A stretch of 64,000 nucleotides of DNA from positions 39,458-103,457 of the forward strand of contig DASRFG010000010.1 in NCBI GenBank assembly GCA_035651655.1, read 5' to 3'. Positions 51,343 through 60,584 of this stretch are shown in pieces; the first letter of the stretch is position 1; each line of letters opens with the position of its first letter. This stretch comes from Terriglobales bacterium (GTDB taxonomy: Bacteria; Acidobacteriota; Terriglobia; Terriglobales; Acidobacteriaceae). Under the pieces are notes generated by a model. That model did not search any database, was not told where the DNA came from, and was given only the letters and a program-made list of their open reading frames with translations. The position numbers and the translations under genes are program-made.

Positions 51343-51464
51343 GGAACAATTCTAAATCGGAGCAGTCACGCGAGGGATTATCCACGCCCTGAGAAATGGC
51401 AACTGACACCTGAGAGCCGCCCTTCCAAGCGAACAAATAGCGAAACAGGTGTTATACTAACAGA

Positions 51465-54400
51465 ATGTCCGCGCTCCCCCAGGATGCTCTGAATTGGGCC
51501 CACCCCCTCGTCCGCGAGTGGTTCGTCGAGCGATTTGGTACGCCCACCGAGCCCCAGGAGCAGGGCTGGCCGCACATTCTGGCGGGCCGCACCACCCTGA
51601 TTTCCGCCCCCACTGGCTCCGGCAAAACCCTCGCCGCGTTTCTCGCCTGCATTGATCGCCTGGTGCGCAAGGCGCTTGCCGGCGATCTCCAGGACCGCAC
51701 GGAAGTTCTCTATGTTTCGCCGCTCAAGGCGCTCGGAAATGACATTCAGAAAAATCTGGAAATCCCCCTAGGCGAAATTCTGCAGAAAGCCGGCGAGCGC
51801 GGCTTGCTTATGCCGGAAATCCGCACCGCCGTCCGCACCGGCGACACTCTCGCCCACGAGCGCCGGGCCATGCTCAAGCGGCCGCCGCATATTCTGGTAA
51901 CCACGCCCGAGTCGCTCTACATCCTGCTCACCGCCGAGAGAAGCCGCGCGATTTTGCGCGATGTACAAACCGTGATCGTAGACGAGATCCACGCCGTTGC
52001 CGACGACAAACGCGGGGCACATCTCGCCCTTTCTCTGGAACGGTTGGAAGCGCTCACCTACAAGCCGCCGGTGCGCATCGGACTTTCCGCAACGCAGAAA
52101 CCTATTGAAGACATCGCTCACTTCCTGACCGGCAATGATCGGCCCGCCCCAGCGGTCGTCAACATCGGCCACAAGCGCCATCTTGATCTCGCGATCGAAG
52201 TTCCCGCGAGCCCGCTCGGTCCGGTGAGCTCCAACGAGCAGTGGGACGAAATTTACGACCGCATCGCCGAATTGGTGCGGCAGCACCGCTCCACTCTGGT
52301 CTTCGTCAATACCCGGCGTTTGGCCGAGCGGGTCGCGCATCATCTGGCTGAGCGCCTGGGTGAAGACGTTGTGGCAGCGCACCATGGCAGTCTTTCACGC
52401 AAGCTGCGCCTCGCAGCCGAAAGAAAACTAAAGACCGGCGAGGCCCGGGTGCTGGTCGCCACGGCTTCTCTCGAACTTGGAATTGATATCGGCTTCGTGG
52501 ATCTGGTCTGCCACATCGGCTCGCCGCGAGCGATAGCGGTGGCGCTGCAGCGCATCGGGCGCGCCGGCCACTGGCGCGGTGCTGTTCCCAAAGGCCGCGT
52601 GTATGCGACCACGCGCGATGAGCTTATCGAGTGCGCCGCCCTGGTCCGCGCCATTCAACTGGGCGACCTGGACCGCATCATGATTCCGGACTCGCCGCTC
52701 GACGTGCTCGCACAGCAGATCGTCGCCACTTGTGCGGCCGAAGAGTGGAATGAAGATGACCTCTTTGCGCTGGTTCGCCGGGCGATGCCGTATCGCGATC
52801 TCTCGCGCGAGACCTACGAATCAATAATCGAAATGTTGTCGGAAGGCATTGCCGCGCGCCGTGGCCGCTACGGTGCTTATCTGTATCGCGATCGCGTGCA
52901 ACGAAGGCTGCGCGCCCGTCGCGGTAGCCGGCTAGCGGCGATAACTAGCGGTGGCGCAATCCCTGAAAACGCGCTGTACACGGTGATCGCCGAGCCGGAC
53001 GGCGCCATTGTCGGCACTGTGGATGAAGATTTCGCAGTGGAGAGCAATCGCGGCGACATCATTCTGCTCGGCAACACCTCCTGGCAGATTCGCCGCGTAG
53101 AGGGCGCCGCCGGACGTATGCTCGTCGAAGATGCGCACGGCGCGCCACCCAGTGTTCCCTTCTGGCGCGGCGAGGCTCCGGCGCGAACTGCCGAGCTTTC
53201 TGCCCACGTCGGCGAGTTGCGCGAGAAGATCAGCGCCATGCTGCCCAAGACTTCGCCGCTGGGAATTTCGCAGCACCATCCCGAAGTGGCCGAAGCCGTG
53301 AAATGGTTGAAGCAGGAATGCGCACTCGATGACTCCGGCGCCGAGCAGGCGATCGAATACATCGTGCAAGGTCGCACGGTTCTGGGCGCTGTTCCCACGC
53401 AGGGCACAATCATTGCCGAGCGCTTCTTCGATGAGGCCGGCGGCATGCAGCTCATCATTCACGCTCCCTTCGGTGCCCGCATCAACAAGGCGTGGGGGCT
53501 GGCGCTGCGCAAACGCTTCTGCCGCAGCTTCAACTTCGAACTCCAGGCAGCCGCCACCGACAACGGCCTGAATATCGCGCTCGCCGAGCAGCACAGCTTC
53601 CCGCTTGCCGATGTTTTCAATTTTCTGCAGGCTGAAACTGTGCAGTCAGTTCTCGAGCAAGCCGTCCTCACCGGCTCCCCAATCTTTGGCACACGCTGGC
53701 GCTGGGATGCAGGACGCGCATTGGCGCTGTTGCGCTTCCAGGGTGGAAAGAAGATCCCGCTGCAGATTCAGCGCATGCGGTCGGACGACCTGCTGGCCTC
53801 GGTGTTTCCTGATGTAGCTGCCTGCCAGGAAAACATTTCCGGCGACATTCAGATTCCGGATCATCCGCTGATCCATGAGGTCATGAAGGATGTCCTCACC
53901 GAGGCCATGGACATTGACGGCTTGCGTGACGTGCTGCGCGGCATTGCCGACGGCCGCATTCGCTGTATCGCCGTGGATACACCAGTACCCTCCCAGTTCT
54001 CGCATGAAATCCTGAACGCAAACCCGTATGCGTACCTCGACGACGCTCCGCTCGAGGAGCGTCGTGCCCGTGCCGTCGAGATGCGCCGCGTGCTGCCCGA
54101 GTCAGTGCTGCAGGAAGTCGGCCGCTTGGATCCCGCCGCCATTGCCCAAGTGCGCGAAGAAGCCTGGCCCGATGTGCGCGATGCGGACGAACTTCACGAC
54201 GTGCTGCAAACGCTCATTGCCTTGCCCGAACAGTTGCCTGTGCTTTCGCAGCCCGCGCCGGCTGCTACCTGGAGCTACCATTTCGAACAATTGCAGGCCG
54301 TGGGACGCGCGACCCGCGCACGGCACGGTGACATCACTTTCTGGCTGGCCGCCGAACGCGCCAAGAGTTTTGCGCAAATTTTCCCTAATGCAATTTTTGA

Positions 54401-55796
54401 AGCCCAGCTTGCGGACGTACAAGTCGCTGTTCCCTCCCCTGACGACGCGCTGCTCGCATTGGTGACCGGCTGGATGGGCCATATCGGACCAACTACGTCG
54501 GCAGAGCTCGGCCAGACTTTGGGCTTGCCCGCGAGAGAAATCGAGAAGACTTTGCTGCGCCTGGAGTCCACTGGCGCGATTCTGCGCGGCAACTTTACGA
54601 GCAGCCCCGCCAGGCCTGAAGAAAATCGGCAGGATGCCGGCGCCACGACTACCGAATGGTGTGAGCGCCGCCTTTTGGCCCGCATTCATCGCCTCACCCT
54701 GGGCACACTACGCAAGCAAATCGAGCCCGTCACCGCCGCGCAATTCATGCGCTGGCTGTTGCGGTGGCAGCATGTCGCCCCGGGCACTCAAGTTTCGGGC
54801 GAGCGGGGCACGTTGGAAGTCCTTCGCCAGCTCCAGGGTTTCGAGGTTCCCGCCAGCGCATGGGAGCGGCAAGTGCTCGCGCGGCGTATCGCCGATTACG
54901 ATCCCAAGCACCTCGACCAGCTTTGCCTTACGGGCGCCGTCGGTTGGGGACGCCTCTCGCCTCATCCCGCAACCTTGGAGGACTCCGCCGAGGGCCGACG
55001 GCGCGTGGTCCCAACCAGCGTAGCGCCCATAACGTTCTATATTCGCGAAGAGTCCGACTGGATGTCGCCCCGCCACCCCGAACACCAGGACGGACGCGGG
55101 TTGAGTGCCAGTGCTCGCCAGGTAATGGAATTTCTACGCCAGCGCGGCGCATCGTTCTTTACGGACATCGTACGTGGCACCGAGAAATTGAAAGCTGAAA
55201 TTGAGACCGCTCTCTGGGAGTTGGTTGCTGCCGGAATCGTTACCGCCGACGGCTTCGACAACCTGCGTGCACTGATTGATCCCAAACGCCGCGCCGGGCA
55301 AGGACACGGCCGCTTGGCTCGTCCTCGCCATAGTGCCGGACGCTGGGCGCTGCTCTATGCTGGCGAACCGGCGGAACACACGCGCAAGGTCGAGGCCGCC
55401 TGCTGGATGCTGCTGCGCCGCTACGGCGTGGTGTTCCGCGACCTGTTGGCGCGAGAAGCCATGCTTCCCAAGTGGCGCGAGTTGCTCATGGCTTTCCGTC
55501 GGCTCGAAGATCGGGGCGAGGTCCGTGGCGGCCGCTTCATCAGCGGATTTCTGGGCGAGCAGTTCGCATTGCCGGTAGCCGTCGAATCGCTACGCGCATT
55601 GCGCAATGAAACATCCCGCAATGCCGCGCCGCCGGGCGAGGCCATCACGCTCTCCGCCGCCGATCCACTCAATCTTGTTGGGGTGATCGTGCCCGGTGAA
55701 CGCGTGCCCGCGATTTCCGGCAAGACCGTTACGTTTCGTGATGGCGTGGCGGTCACGCCCGAGCCTACCGCTATTCACGCAGCGACCGGCGACTGA
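51465..55796 (+). CDS. lhr: Lhr-type large DEAD/DEAH helicase
   Basis: 1443 aa. Walker A APTGSGKT at residues 48-55, DEIH at 173-176, SAT at 208-210, and the RecA2 motif VALQRIGRAGHWRG. A winged-helix and Lhr-core domain follow (ESNRGDIILLGNTSWQIRRV). The last 600 residues are the Lhr C-terminal domain of unknown detail, as in the long (about 1500-aa) bacterial form. Lhr unwinds DNA-RNA hybrids 3'-5' and is tied to DNA repair. Start follows a TATACT-like -10 by about 10 bases. Confidence 0.93.
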   Translation: MSALPQDALNWAHPLVREWFVERFGTPTEPQEQGWPHILAGRTTLISAPTGSGKTLAAFLACIDRLVRKALAGDLQDRTEVLYVSPLKALGNDIQKNLEIPLGEILQKAGERGLLMPEIRTAVRTGDTLAHERRAMLKRPPHILVTTPESLYILLTAERSRAILRDVQTVIVDEIHAVADDKRGAHLALSLERLEALTYKPPVRIGLSATQKPIEDIAHFLTGNDRPAPAVVNIGHKRHLDLAIEVPASPLGPVSSNEQWDEIYDRIAELVRQHRSTLVFVNTRRLAERVAHHLAERLGEDVVAAHHGSLSRKLRLAAERKLKTGEARVLVATASLELGIDIGFVDLVCHIGSPRAIAVALQRIGRAGHWRGAVPKGRVYATTRDELIECAALVRAIQLGDLDRIMIPDSPLDVLAQQIVATCAAEEWNEDDLFALVRRAMPYRDLSRETYESIIEMLSEGIAARRGRYGAYLYRDRVQRRLRARRGSRLAAITSGGAIPENALYTVIAEPDGAIVGTVDEDFAVESNRGDIILLGNTSWQIRRVEGAAGRMLVEDAHGAPPSVPFWRGEAPARTAELSAHVGELREKISAMLPKTSPLGISQHHPEVAEAVKWLKQECALDDSGAEQAIEYIVQGRTVLGAVPTQGTIIAERFFDEAGGMQLIIHAPFGARINKAWGLALRKRFCRSFNFELQAAATDNGLNIALAEQHSFPLADVFNFLQAETVQSVLEQAVLTGSPIFGTRWRWDAGRALALLRFQGGKKIPLQIQRMRSDDLLASVFPDVAACQENISGDIQIPDHPLIHEVMKDVLTEAMDIDGLRDVLRGIADGRIRCIAVDTPVPSQFSHEILNANPYAYLDDAPLEERRARAVEMRRVLPESVLQEVGRLDPAAIAQVREEAWPDVRDADELHDVLQTLIALPEQLPVLSQPAPAATWSYHFEQLQAVGRATRARHGDITFWLAAERAKSFAQIFPNAIFEAQLADVQVAVPSPDDALLALVTGWMGHIGPTTSAELGQTLGLPAREIEKTLLRLESTGAILRGNFTSSPARPEENRQDAGATTTEWCERRLLARIHRLTLGTLRKQIEPVTAAQFMRWLLRWQHVAPGTQVSGERGTLEVLRQLQGFEVPASAWERQVLARRIADYDPKHLDQLCLTGAVGWGRLSPHPATLEDSAEGRRRVVPTSVAPITFYIREESDWMSPRHPEHQDGRGLSASARQVMEFLRQRGASFFTDIVRGTEKLKAEIETALWELVAAGIVTADGFDNLRALIDPKRRAGQGHGRLARPRHSAGRWALLYAGEPAEHTRKVEAACWMLLRRYGVVFRDLLAREAMLPKWRELLMAFRRLEDRGEVRGGRFISGFLGEQFALPVAVESLRALRNETSRNAAPPGEAITLSAADPLNLVGVIVPGERVPAISGKTVTFRDGVAVTPEPTAIHAATGD

Positions 55797-55883
55797 ATTT
55801 TCTGCCTGAGCAGTGGCGAATTGGGAACGATCACACTTTGGTAATTTGAGCTGCCGCGAACACCCGCATAACATTCCCATGCC

Positions 55884-56252
55884 ATGCTCAAGGCGACCCC
55901 CGCAGACCCCGTCATTTATTTGCCCGCTCGACGCTGGACCCGTAATCGGGTTGACGTTCCCATCCGCATCATCATGCAAAAGGCGGGCAATAGCCGAATA
56001 GTGAATGGACGTGGTAAAGAGATCAGCGAGGGCGGCATGGCAGTGTTTGTCGGCGAGGAAATCGCCACCGGAGAGAAAATCCAGGTGGAGTTCACGCCGC
56101 CTTATGGTCATCCGATCCGGGTGGACGGCATCGTCCGCAACCGCCTCGGCTATCGTTATGGTATGGAATTTCTGTTCGTCAACGAGCAAGAAGAGGCCAA
56201 CGTAAAAAAGCTTCGCGCCTTTCTTCGCAGCGCCGCCGGACTGGAGAAGTAA
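55884..56252 (+). CDS. PilZ domain protein
   Basis: 122 aa. RRWTRNRVDVPIRIIMQ supplies the RxxxR c-di-GMP-binding motif variant (RNRVDVP), and GKEISEGGMAVFVGEEIATG the D/NxSxxG motif as EISEGG. The Asp/Asn of DxSxxG is Glu here. PilZ domains bind c-di-GMP and control motility or export. Located 88 bp after lhr, same strand. Confidence 0.82.
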   Translation: MLKATPADPVIYLPARRWTRNRVDVPIRIIMQKAGNSRIVNGRGKEISEGGMAVFVGEEIATGEKIQVEFTPPYGHPIRVDGIVRNRLGYRYGMEFLFVNEQEEANVKKLRAFLRSAAGLEK

Positions 56253-56372
56253 CCAATTGCTATCGCTTCAGCAGAGATGAACCTCGCTTCGTCCCACTGC
56301 TCTCCGTAATCTCACTCTTGAAGGTATAATTTTCCGCCGTCTTCTCGACCAACATTCAAGATCGGAGCTGCG

Positions 56373-58016
56373 ATGCGTTCTATTCTTATTGTTTGCATTT
56401 TGGTTTCTGCCCTCGGCGTGGCCGCCCAACAAAAGAATCCCCCAAAAGCGCAAGTTGAAAAAACGCCGCAGCAGAAACCGGCTGAACAGCCTCAGCCCAC
56501 CCCGGCGCAGGAAACAGCCCCTAAACCACCGGAAGCGCCCAAGCCGCAGGCAGCCGCGCCGCAACCGTCCGAAGGCGAAGAACGCTATGACATGACGGAG
56601 ATACCACCCGTCGTTACCCATCACCAGATCACGCTAAACGGCAAGGTCCTCCACTACACCGCCACCACTGGACGGCTGCCCATCAAACGCGCTGACCAGA
56701 CCGCCATTGAGGCCGAGATGTTCTTCGTGGCCTATACGCTTGACGGTCAGGACATCAACCGGCGCCCGCTTACCTTCGCATTCAACGGCGGCCCTGGCTC
56801 CGCTTCGGTCTGGCTGCACATGGGAGCGCTCGGCCCCAAACGCGTCGTGCTGCAGCCGGAAGGCTTTATGCCTCCAGCGCCCTACCGCTTGATGGATAAT
56901 CCGCAGACCTCGCTCGACCGCACCGACCTGGTGCTGGTGGACGCGATCGGAACCGGCTGGAGCCGCGCTGCCGACGCGAAGGCGCTGAAGAAGTTTCTCG
57001 GCGTCAAAGGCGACATCGAGTCTTACAGCGAGTTCATTCGCCTCTATCTCGCTCGTTACGACCGCTGGAGTTCACCCTTGTTTCTTTTTGGCGAGAGTTA
57101 TGGCACCACCCGTGCCGCGGGTATCGCAGGCTATCTGGCTGATCGAGGCATCACCTTTAACGGCTTGGTGCTTATGTCGATGGCACTCGACTTTGGAACG
57201 CTGGAGTTCACCAAAGGCAACGATTTGCCCTACATTTTGATCCTGCCGTCGTACACCATGGCGGCCGCTTATCATCACAAGCTCCCTCCTGAACTCACCC
57301 AGGACCTCGCCAAAACCCTGCAGGAGGTCGCGAACTGGGCCTCAACCGGCTACGCGCAGGCATTGGCGAAAGGTGATGCGCTTACCCCACAGCAGCGCCA
57401 GGCAACAATTGATCAACTCGCGCGTTACACCGGCCTTACGAAACAGCTGATTGACAACGCCAACCTGCGCATTGACGTCAGACAATTCACCCACAATCTG
57501 TTGCTTGACCAAAAACTCCGCGTCGGCCGCCTGGATACGCGTTTCACCGGCCCCGATCCGGAGGGTCTGCTGGACACCGATTTCTACGATCCCACGGGTT
57601 CGGCCATCGTTCCGCCTTTCACGGCCATGTTCAACAATTATGTGCGCACCGACCTCGGGTATCGGACTGATATGCCGTATAACGTCTTCTCCTATCGCAC
57701 CGTGGAGGCATTTTCGAAATGGGACTGGGGCTCGGCGGCAGAGGGATTTCCAAACACTTCCACGGCCTTGCGCCAGGGCATAACCAAGAATCCCTACCTC
57801 AGAATTTTAGTCATGGAAGGCTATTACGATCTGGCAACACCGTTCTATGCGGCTGACTACACCATGGACCATCTCGATCTCACCGCCAACCTGCGCAAGA
57901 ATGTCTCTTATGCGACTTACGATTGTGGCCACATGGTGTATCTGCGGATGGAAACGCTAGCCAAAATGAAGCGTGACTTTTCCGGATTTATAGATCAATC
58001 CATTCCGGCGCAGTGA
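56373..58016 (+). CDS. S10 family serine carboxypeptidase
   Basis: 547 aa. Signal peptide (RSILIVCILVSALGVAAQ), then a Pro/Gln/Lys-rich linker (residues 20-70) and the alpha/beta-hydrolase domain. Oxyanion motif FAFNGGPGSASVWLHMG at 136-152, nucleophile S242 in FGESYGTTRAAG, Asp in MEGYYDLATPFYAADYTM and His in YDCGHMVYLRM. Removes C-terminal residues from peptides in the periplasm or outside. Single gene. Confidence 0.92.
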   Translation: MRSILIVCILVSALGVAAQQKNPPKAQVEKTPQQKPAEQPQPTPAQETAPKPPEAPKPQAAAPQPSEGEERYDMTEIPPVVTHHQITLNGKVLHYTATTGRLPIKRADQTAIEAEMFFVAYTLDGQDINRRPLTFAFNGGPGSASVWLHMGALGPKRVVLQPEGFMPPAPYRLMDNPQTSLDRTDLVLVDAIGTGWSRAADAKALKKFLGVKGDIESYSEFIRLYLARYDRWSSPLFLFGESYGTTRAAGIAGYLADRGITFNGLVLMSMALDFGTLEFTKGNDLPYILILPSYTMAAAYHHKLPPELTQDLAKTLQEVANWASTGYAQALAKGDALTPQQRQATIDQLARYTGLTKQLIDNANLRIDVRQFTHNLLLDQKLRVGRLDTRFTGPDPEGLLDTDFYDPTGSAIVPPFTAMFNNYVRTDLGYRTDMPYNVFSYRTVEAFSKWDWGSAAEGFPNTSTALRQGITKNPYLRILVMEGYYDLATPFYAADYTMDHLDLTANLRKNVSYATYDCGHMVYLRMETLAKMKRDFSGFIDQSIPAQ

Positions 58017-58061
58017 GAAATTGTTTTATGAATCATTGACTCAATTCTGAAGGCGGTCACT

Positions 58062-58262
58062 TCAAGGGGCAACATCGTTCAGAGGAGGACCGTCAGCGGT
58101 GGCGGTCACGCCCAACTGGATGCGGCTGGCACGCTGCATTTCGTGGATCAGCCCGTCCGAAGCATCGTGAATGTCGCCGGCCATCACCGATCCAGCCGCC
58201 AGCGTAAACTTCAAAGCGTCACTGGGGCTCTCAAAGTAGAGGATCACTTTCTTTGACGCCAT
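58062..58262 (-). CDS. Small protein of unknown function
   Basis: 66 aa with a strong GGAGGAG ribosome-binding site before the ATG at 58262. Begins MASKKVILYFESPSDALKFT, mixed alpha/beta, no signal peptide. Converges on the S10 peptidase gene. Family not recognised. Confidence 0.6.
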   Translation of the reverse strand: MASKKVILYFESPSDALKFTLAAGSVMAGDIHDASDGLIHEMQRASRIQLGVTATADGPPLNDVAP

Positions 58263-59026
58263 TGGGACTCCTCCCCGAAAACGGTCGGACCGAGCTGTGC
58301 GTGCAAACCTGATTGTCGGGAATTTTCTGCTGCCCGGTAAGTGACCCTCTTGGTACGACGTGGGTCCAGATTAGCGGCCTGGGGCACCTGGGGAATACGA
58401 GTTTTTACGTTGTCTAATCCGGCAAAGCCCGAACAGCAGGTTCCGCTAAGTTGTTGAAGGAGTGGTGGACCTGGTCGGGATCGAACCGACGACCTCTTCA
58501 TGCCATGCAGAAAGAATGGCAGCCGGTGATTGTTTTTCAAGCACTTAGTAACCGGAACATCGGGCAGAAACGGCGCATTCGGCGTTATTTCCAGCCAATT
58601 TCCGGCCAAAGTTGTCAAACGAAAGTCAGACGGGCTGCATGGGCGGGGGCTCAGGAGTCCTAGTTACAAATCGGAACGAATCGTTCGCGGATATCGGGTG
58701 ATCAGAATACGTGGCGGTCGGCGGGGTGGCTATTCATTTGAATGGGCGGCCGAAATATGTCAATAGCCAAAGCGCAATGGGTAAACATTGATTAAGGATT
58801 GCCAGCCCGCCATGACTCGTTTTAGATCATATTGAGTCCGGGTTGGCAGCCGCAGCCATCGTCCGAAGCCGCGAAGATCCAGACTTCCAAAATCTGCATG
58901 TCTTAAGCTTGCGTGACTCAGGTCGCCTATTCGGAGACGTGGCAACCGATAGTTCTCGTAAACAGCCCTTCTGATTACGTGCTGGGTTGGCTAGGATTGT
59001 GAAGCGGAAACAGGTCTATAATTCAG
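58263..59026. other. Left flank and start of the tRNA-Ala island
   Basis: About 760 bases without a supported gene apart from the tRNA-half repeat at 58463-58507. An open minus-strand frame here simply translates the tRNA sequence and is rejected. Confidence 0.5.
58463..58507 (-). repeat. Copy of the 3' half of tRNA-Ala(GGC): attachment-site repeat
   Basis: From the CCA end (58463-58465) through acceptor strand, T arm, variable loop and into the anticodon, this sequence matches the tRNA-Ala gene at 63777-63852. There are 36 identical bases, then one deleted base, then 9 more identical bases. Orientation is the same. The 5' half of the tRNA is absent. This is the arrangement left when an element integrates at the 3' end of a tRNA gene. 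Confidence 0.88.
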
Positions 59027-59596
59027 GTGGTCCGCGAATTAATCATTGCCCCATGCGGAGGGTGCAGCTTGAGCCTTTTCCGATTCACAGTCACGAGCAC
59101 TACTATTGAAGTGACCCATCAGGCACGTCCCGCCCAATACACAAATTGGTTATTGGACCTTAATGGCTACGACCATACCGCCCACAGAGAGATAAAGCGG
59201 GCCATGCATGCTTATCTGGACAATAACAGGACTGCCACGGCCCGTGACATCGCGGTGGAAGGTCCCGGCGACATGTGGTATCCCGTATTTTGGCCCATCC
59301 ACGATTGCTTGGATTATGGTGGAGATCCGCAAGAGGTTCGCCGCAATGCCGGAAAGTTTCTCGGACTTATTCTGTGGGAAGTGATGCTTGCGCGGAATGA
59401 CGAGTGGCAATTCACGAAATACCCGAAGGATATGGAAAACGAAGATTTCTACGTTACCCACTACTACTCCATCCCCCGCTACATCCATGCCGCGATTGGA
59501 GAGCGGCAGCACCAGAATCGCTTACGGCACGGCAGAACCAGCCCAGGGCCCGAAGAACTGGCCCGGCAGCTGACCCAGAAATGGCGACATGGTTGA
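59027..59596 (+). CDS. Island protein of unknown function
   Basis: 189 aa from GTG 59027; start uncertain. Rich in aromatic residues and His (GDMWYPVFWPIHDCLDYGGD, YVTHYYSIPRYIHAAIGER). No signal peptide, no known motif. The first island gene from the left. Codon pattern supports translation, function unknown. Confidence 0.5.
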   Translation: MVRELIIAPCGGCSLSLFRFTVTSTTIEVTHQARPAQYTNWLLDLNGYDHTAHREIKRAMHAYLDNNRTATARDIAVEGPGDMWYPVFWPIHDCLDYGGDPQEVRRNAGKFLGLILWEVMLARNDEWQFTKYPKDMENEDFYVTHYYSIPRYIHAAIGERQHQNRLRHGRTSPGPEELARQLTQKWRHG

Positions 59597-59680
59597 GTCC
59601 GCCGCCTAGTGGGAACCGGCTTCGAAAGTGATGTTCCCAAAAGCCAACTGCTTCCGGCTATTAAGGTTTATATTGGTCTC

Positions 59681-59881
59681 ATGAATATCCTCTATTTTCT
59701 CTGCAGAAGATTACATTTGGTCAGCCAGCTGTACGACGAATCCACGAAACCTTTTCGAGAAGCGGTGCAAAAGATTGAAGCCGGGGAGCCACCGTACGTC
59801 GACAACCGCAACCCGGAAGATGACGATGTGAGTGAACCAGCCTTCCTTGAAGAGGCGCTGCGGGCCTTGGAATCCATTTAG
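59681..59881 (+). CDS. Small acidic island protein
   Basis: 66 aa from ATG 59681; the frame extends up to 59609 without an obvious start site. After LYFLCRRLHLVSQLYDESTK the protein is acidic (NPEDDDVSEPAFLEEALRAL). It follows the 189-aa gene on the same strand, 84 bp apart. No family recognised. Confidence 0.4.
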   Translation: MNILYFLCRRLHLVSQLYDESTKPFREAVQKIEAGEPPYVDNRNPEDDDVSEPAFLEEALRALESI

Positions 59882-60109
59882 GTGATCGGACATTGGTCAC
59901 TTTGCATGGTCCAGGGTTCCCTGAAAGCCTATTTGTCAGAGTACGTCCATGAAATGGACAGGACTTTTCGAGGTCTTGGGAGATTCGATGCAATTACTTA
60001 GCTTATTGGAGGGCCATTACCGCTGAAAGACCCCATGCATCATGAACCTAAAAATAGGGGAGATTGCTCGTGTGACTTCGACCGTACTCAGCAACGGGTT
60101 GGCTGTTTC

Positions 60110-60523
60110 TTATGGCTGTTGAGGGGGACTATCCTGTTGTGAATTTGATCGGGCCTGTCCTGAATCCTCGTTCGCTCGGAATCTGCCATTGCGCACGATC
60201 CTTGTAGGAACACCATCTACCTTAGAGGGAATTTCTTCAATCGTCGCTTTTGAGGCCGACTTGTCAACGTACACTACAAGAATAGGGAGATTTGAATCGG
60301 ACTTCGTCCGGCCAACGCCGACTCCAAGGATCGATGGGTTTGATAAGAACTTATTCCAAAGTTTATTCTTGGCTGCCTCCACCCGCGAGGGATCGGCGGT
60401 CGAAATTGTGCTCTTCTTACCGGAATCCGAGGTCTTCTTGCCTTCTTGTGTACAGCCAGGCAATGAACTCGCGAAAACTAGAAAGCACAGTGCACAACTG
60501 ACGTGCTTCAAGCTGGCCATCAT
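60110..60523 (-). CDS. Lipoprotein sharing the protease's C-terminal module
   Basis: 137 aa. A lipoprotein signal ends in LPGC with C24 as the lipidation site. After a Lys/Ser-rich linker, residues about 55-120 (FLSNPSILGVGVGRTKSDSN, PILVVYVDKSA, IPSKVDGVPTRIVRNGRFRA) resemble residues 290-365 of the trypsin-like protein encoded just upstream (ILSNPAILGVGVAKRTEDQR, PVLIVYVERGKA). The lipoprotein keeps only this module. It may be an inhibitor, anchor or decoy for the protease. The shared module is clear from sequence; the role is inference. Confidence 0.7.
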   Translation of the reverse strand: MMASLKHVSCALCFLVFASSLPGCTQEGKKTSDSGKKSTISTADPSRVEAAKNKLWNKFLSNPSILGVGVGRTKSDSNLPILVVYVDKSASKATIEEIPSKVDGVPTRIVRNGRFRANEDSGQARSNSQQDSPPQQP

Positions 60524-60584
60524 AAGGACACTTCCATACCCTCTTACATGATATACCCCCCCTCAAGAGCTAATGTCTCGGTGA

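Noticed and set aside
58244..58618. Minus-strand frame of 124 codons
   Set aside because: Its middle (HGMKRSSVRSRPGPP) is simply the translated tRNA-Ala half, and it overlaps a small gene with a strong ribosome-binding site.
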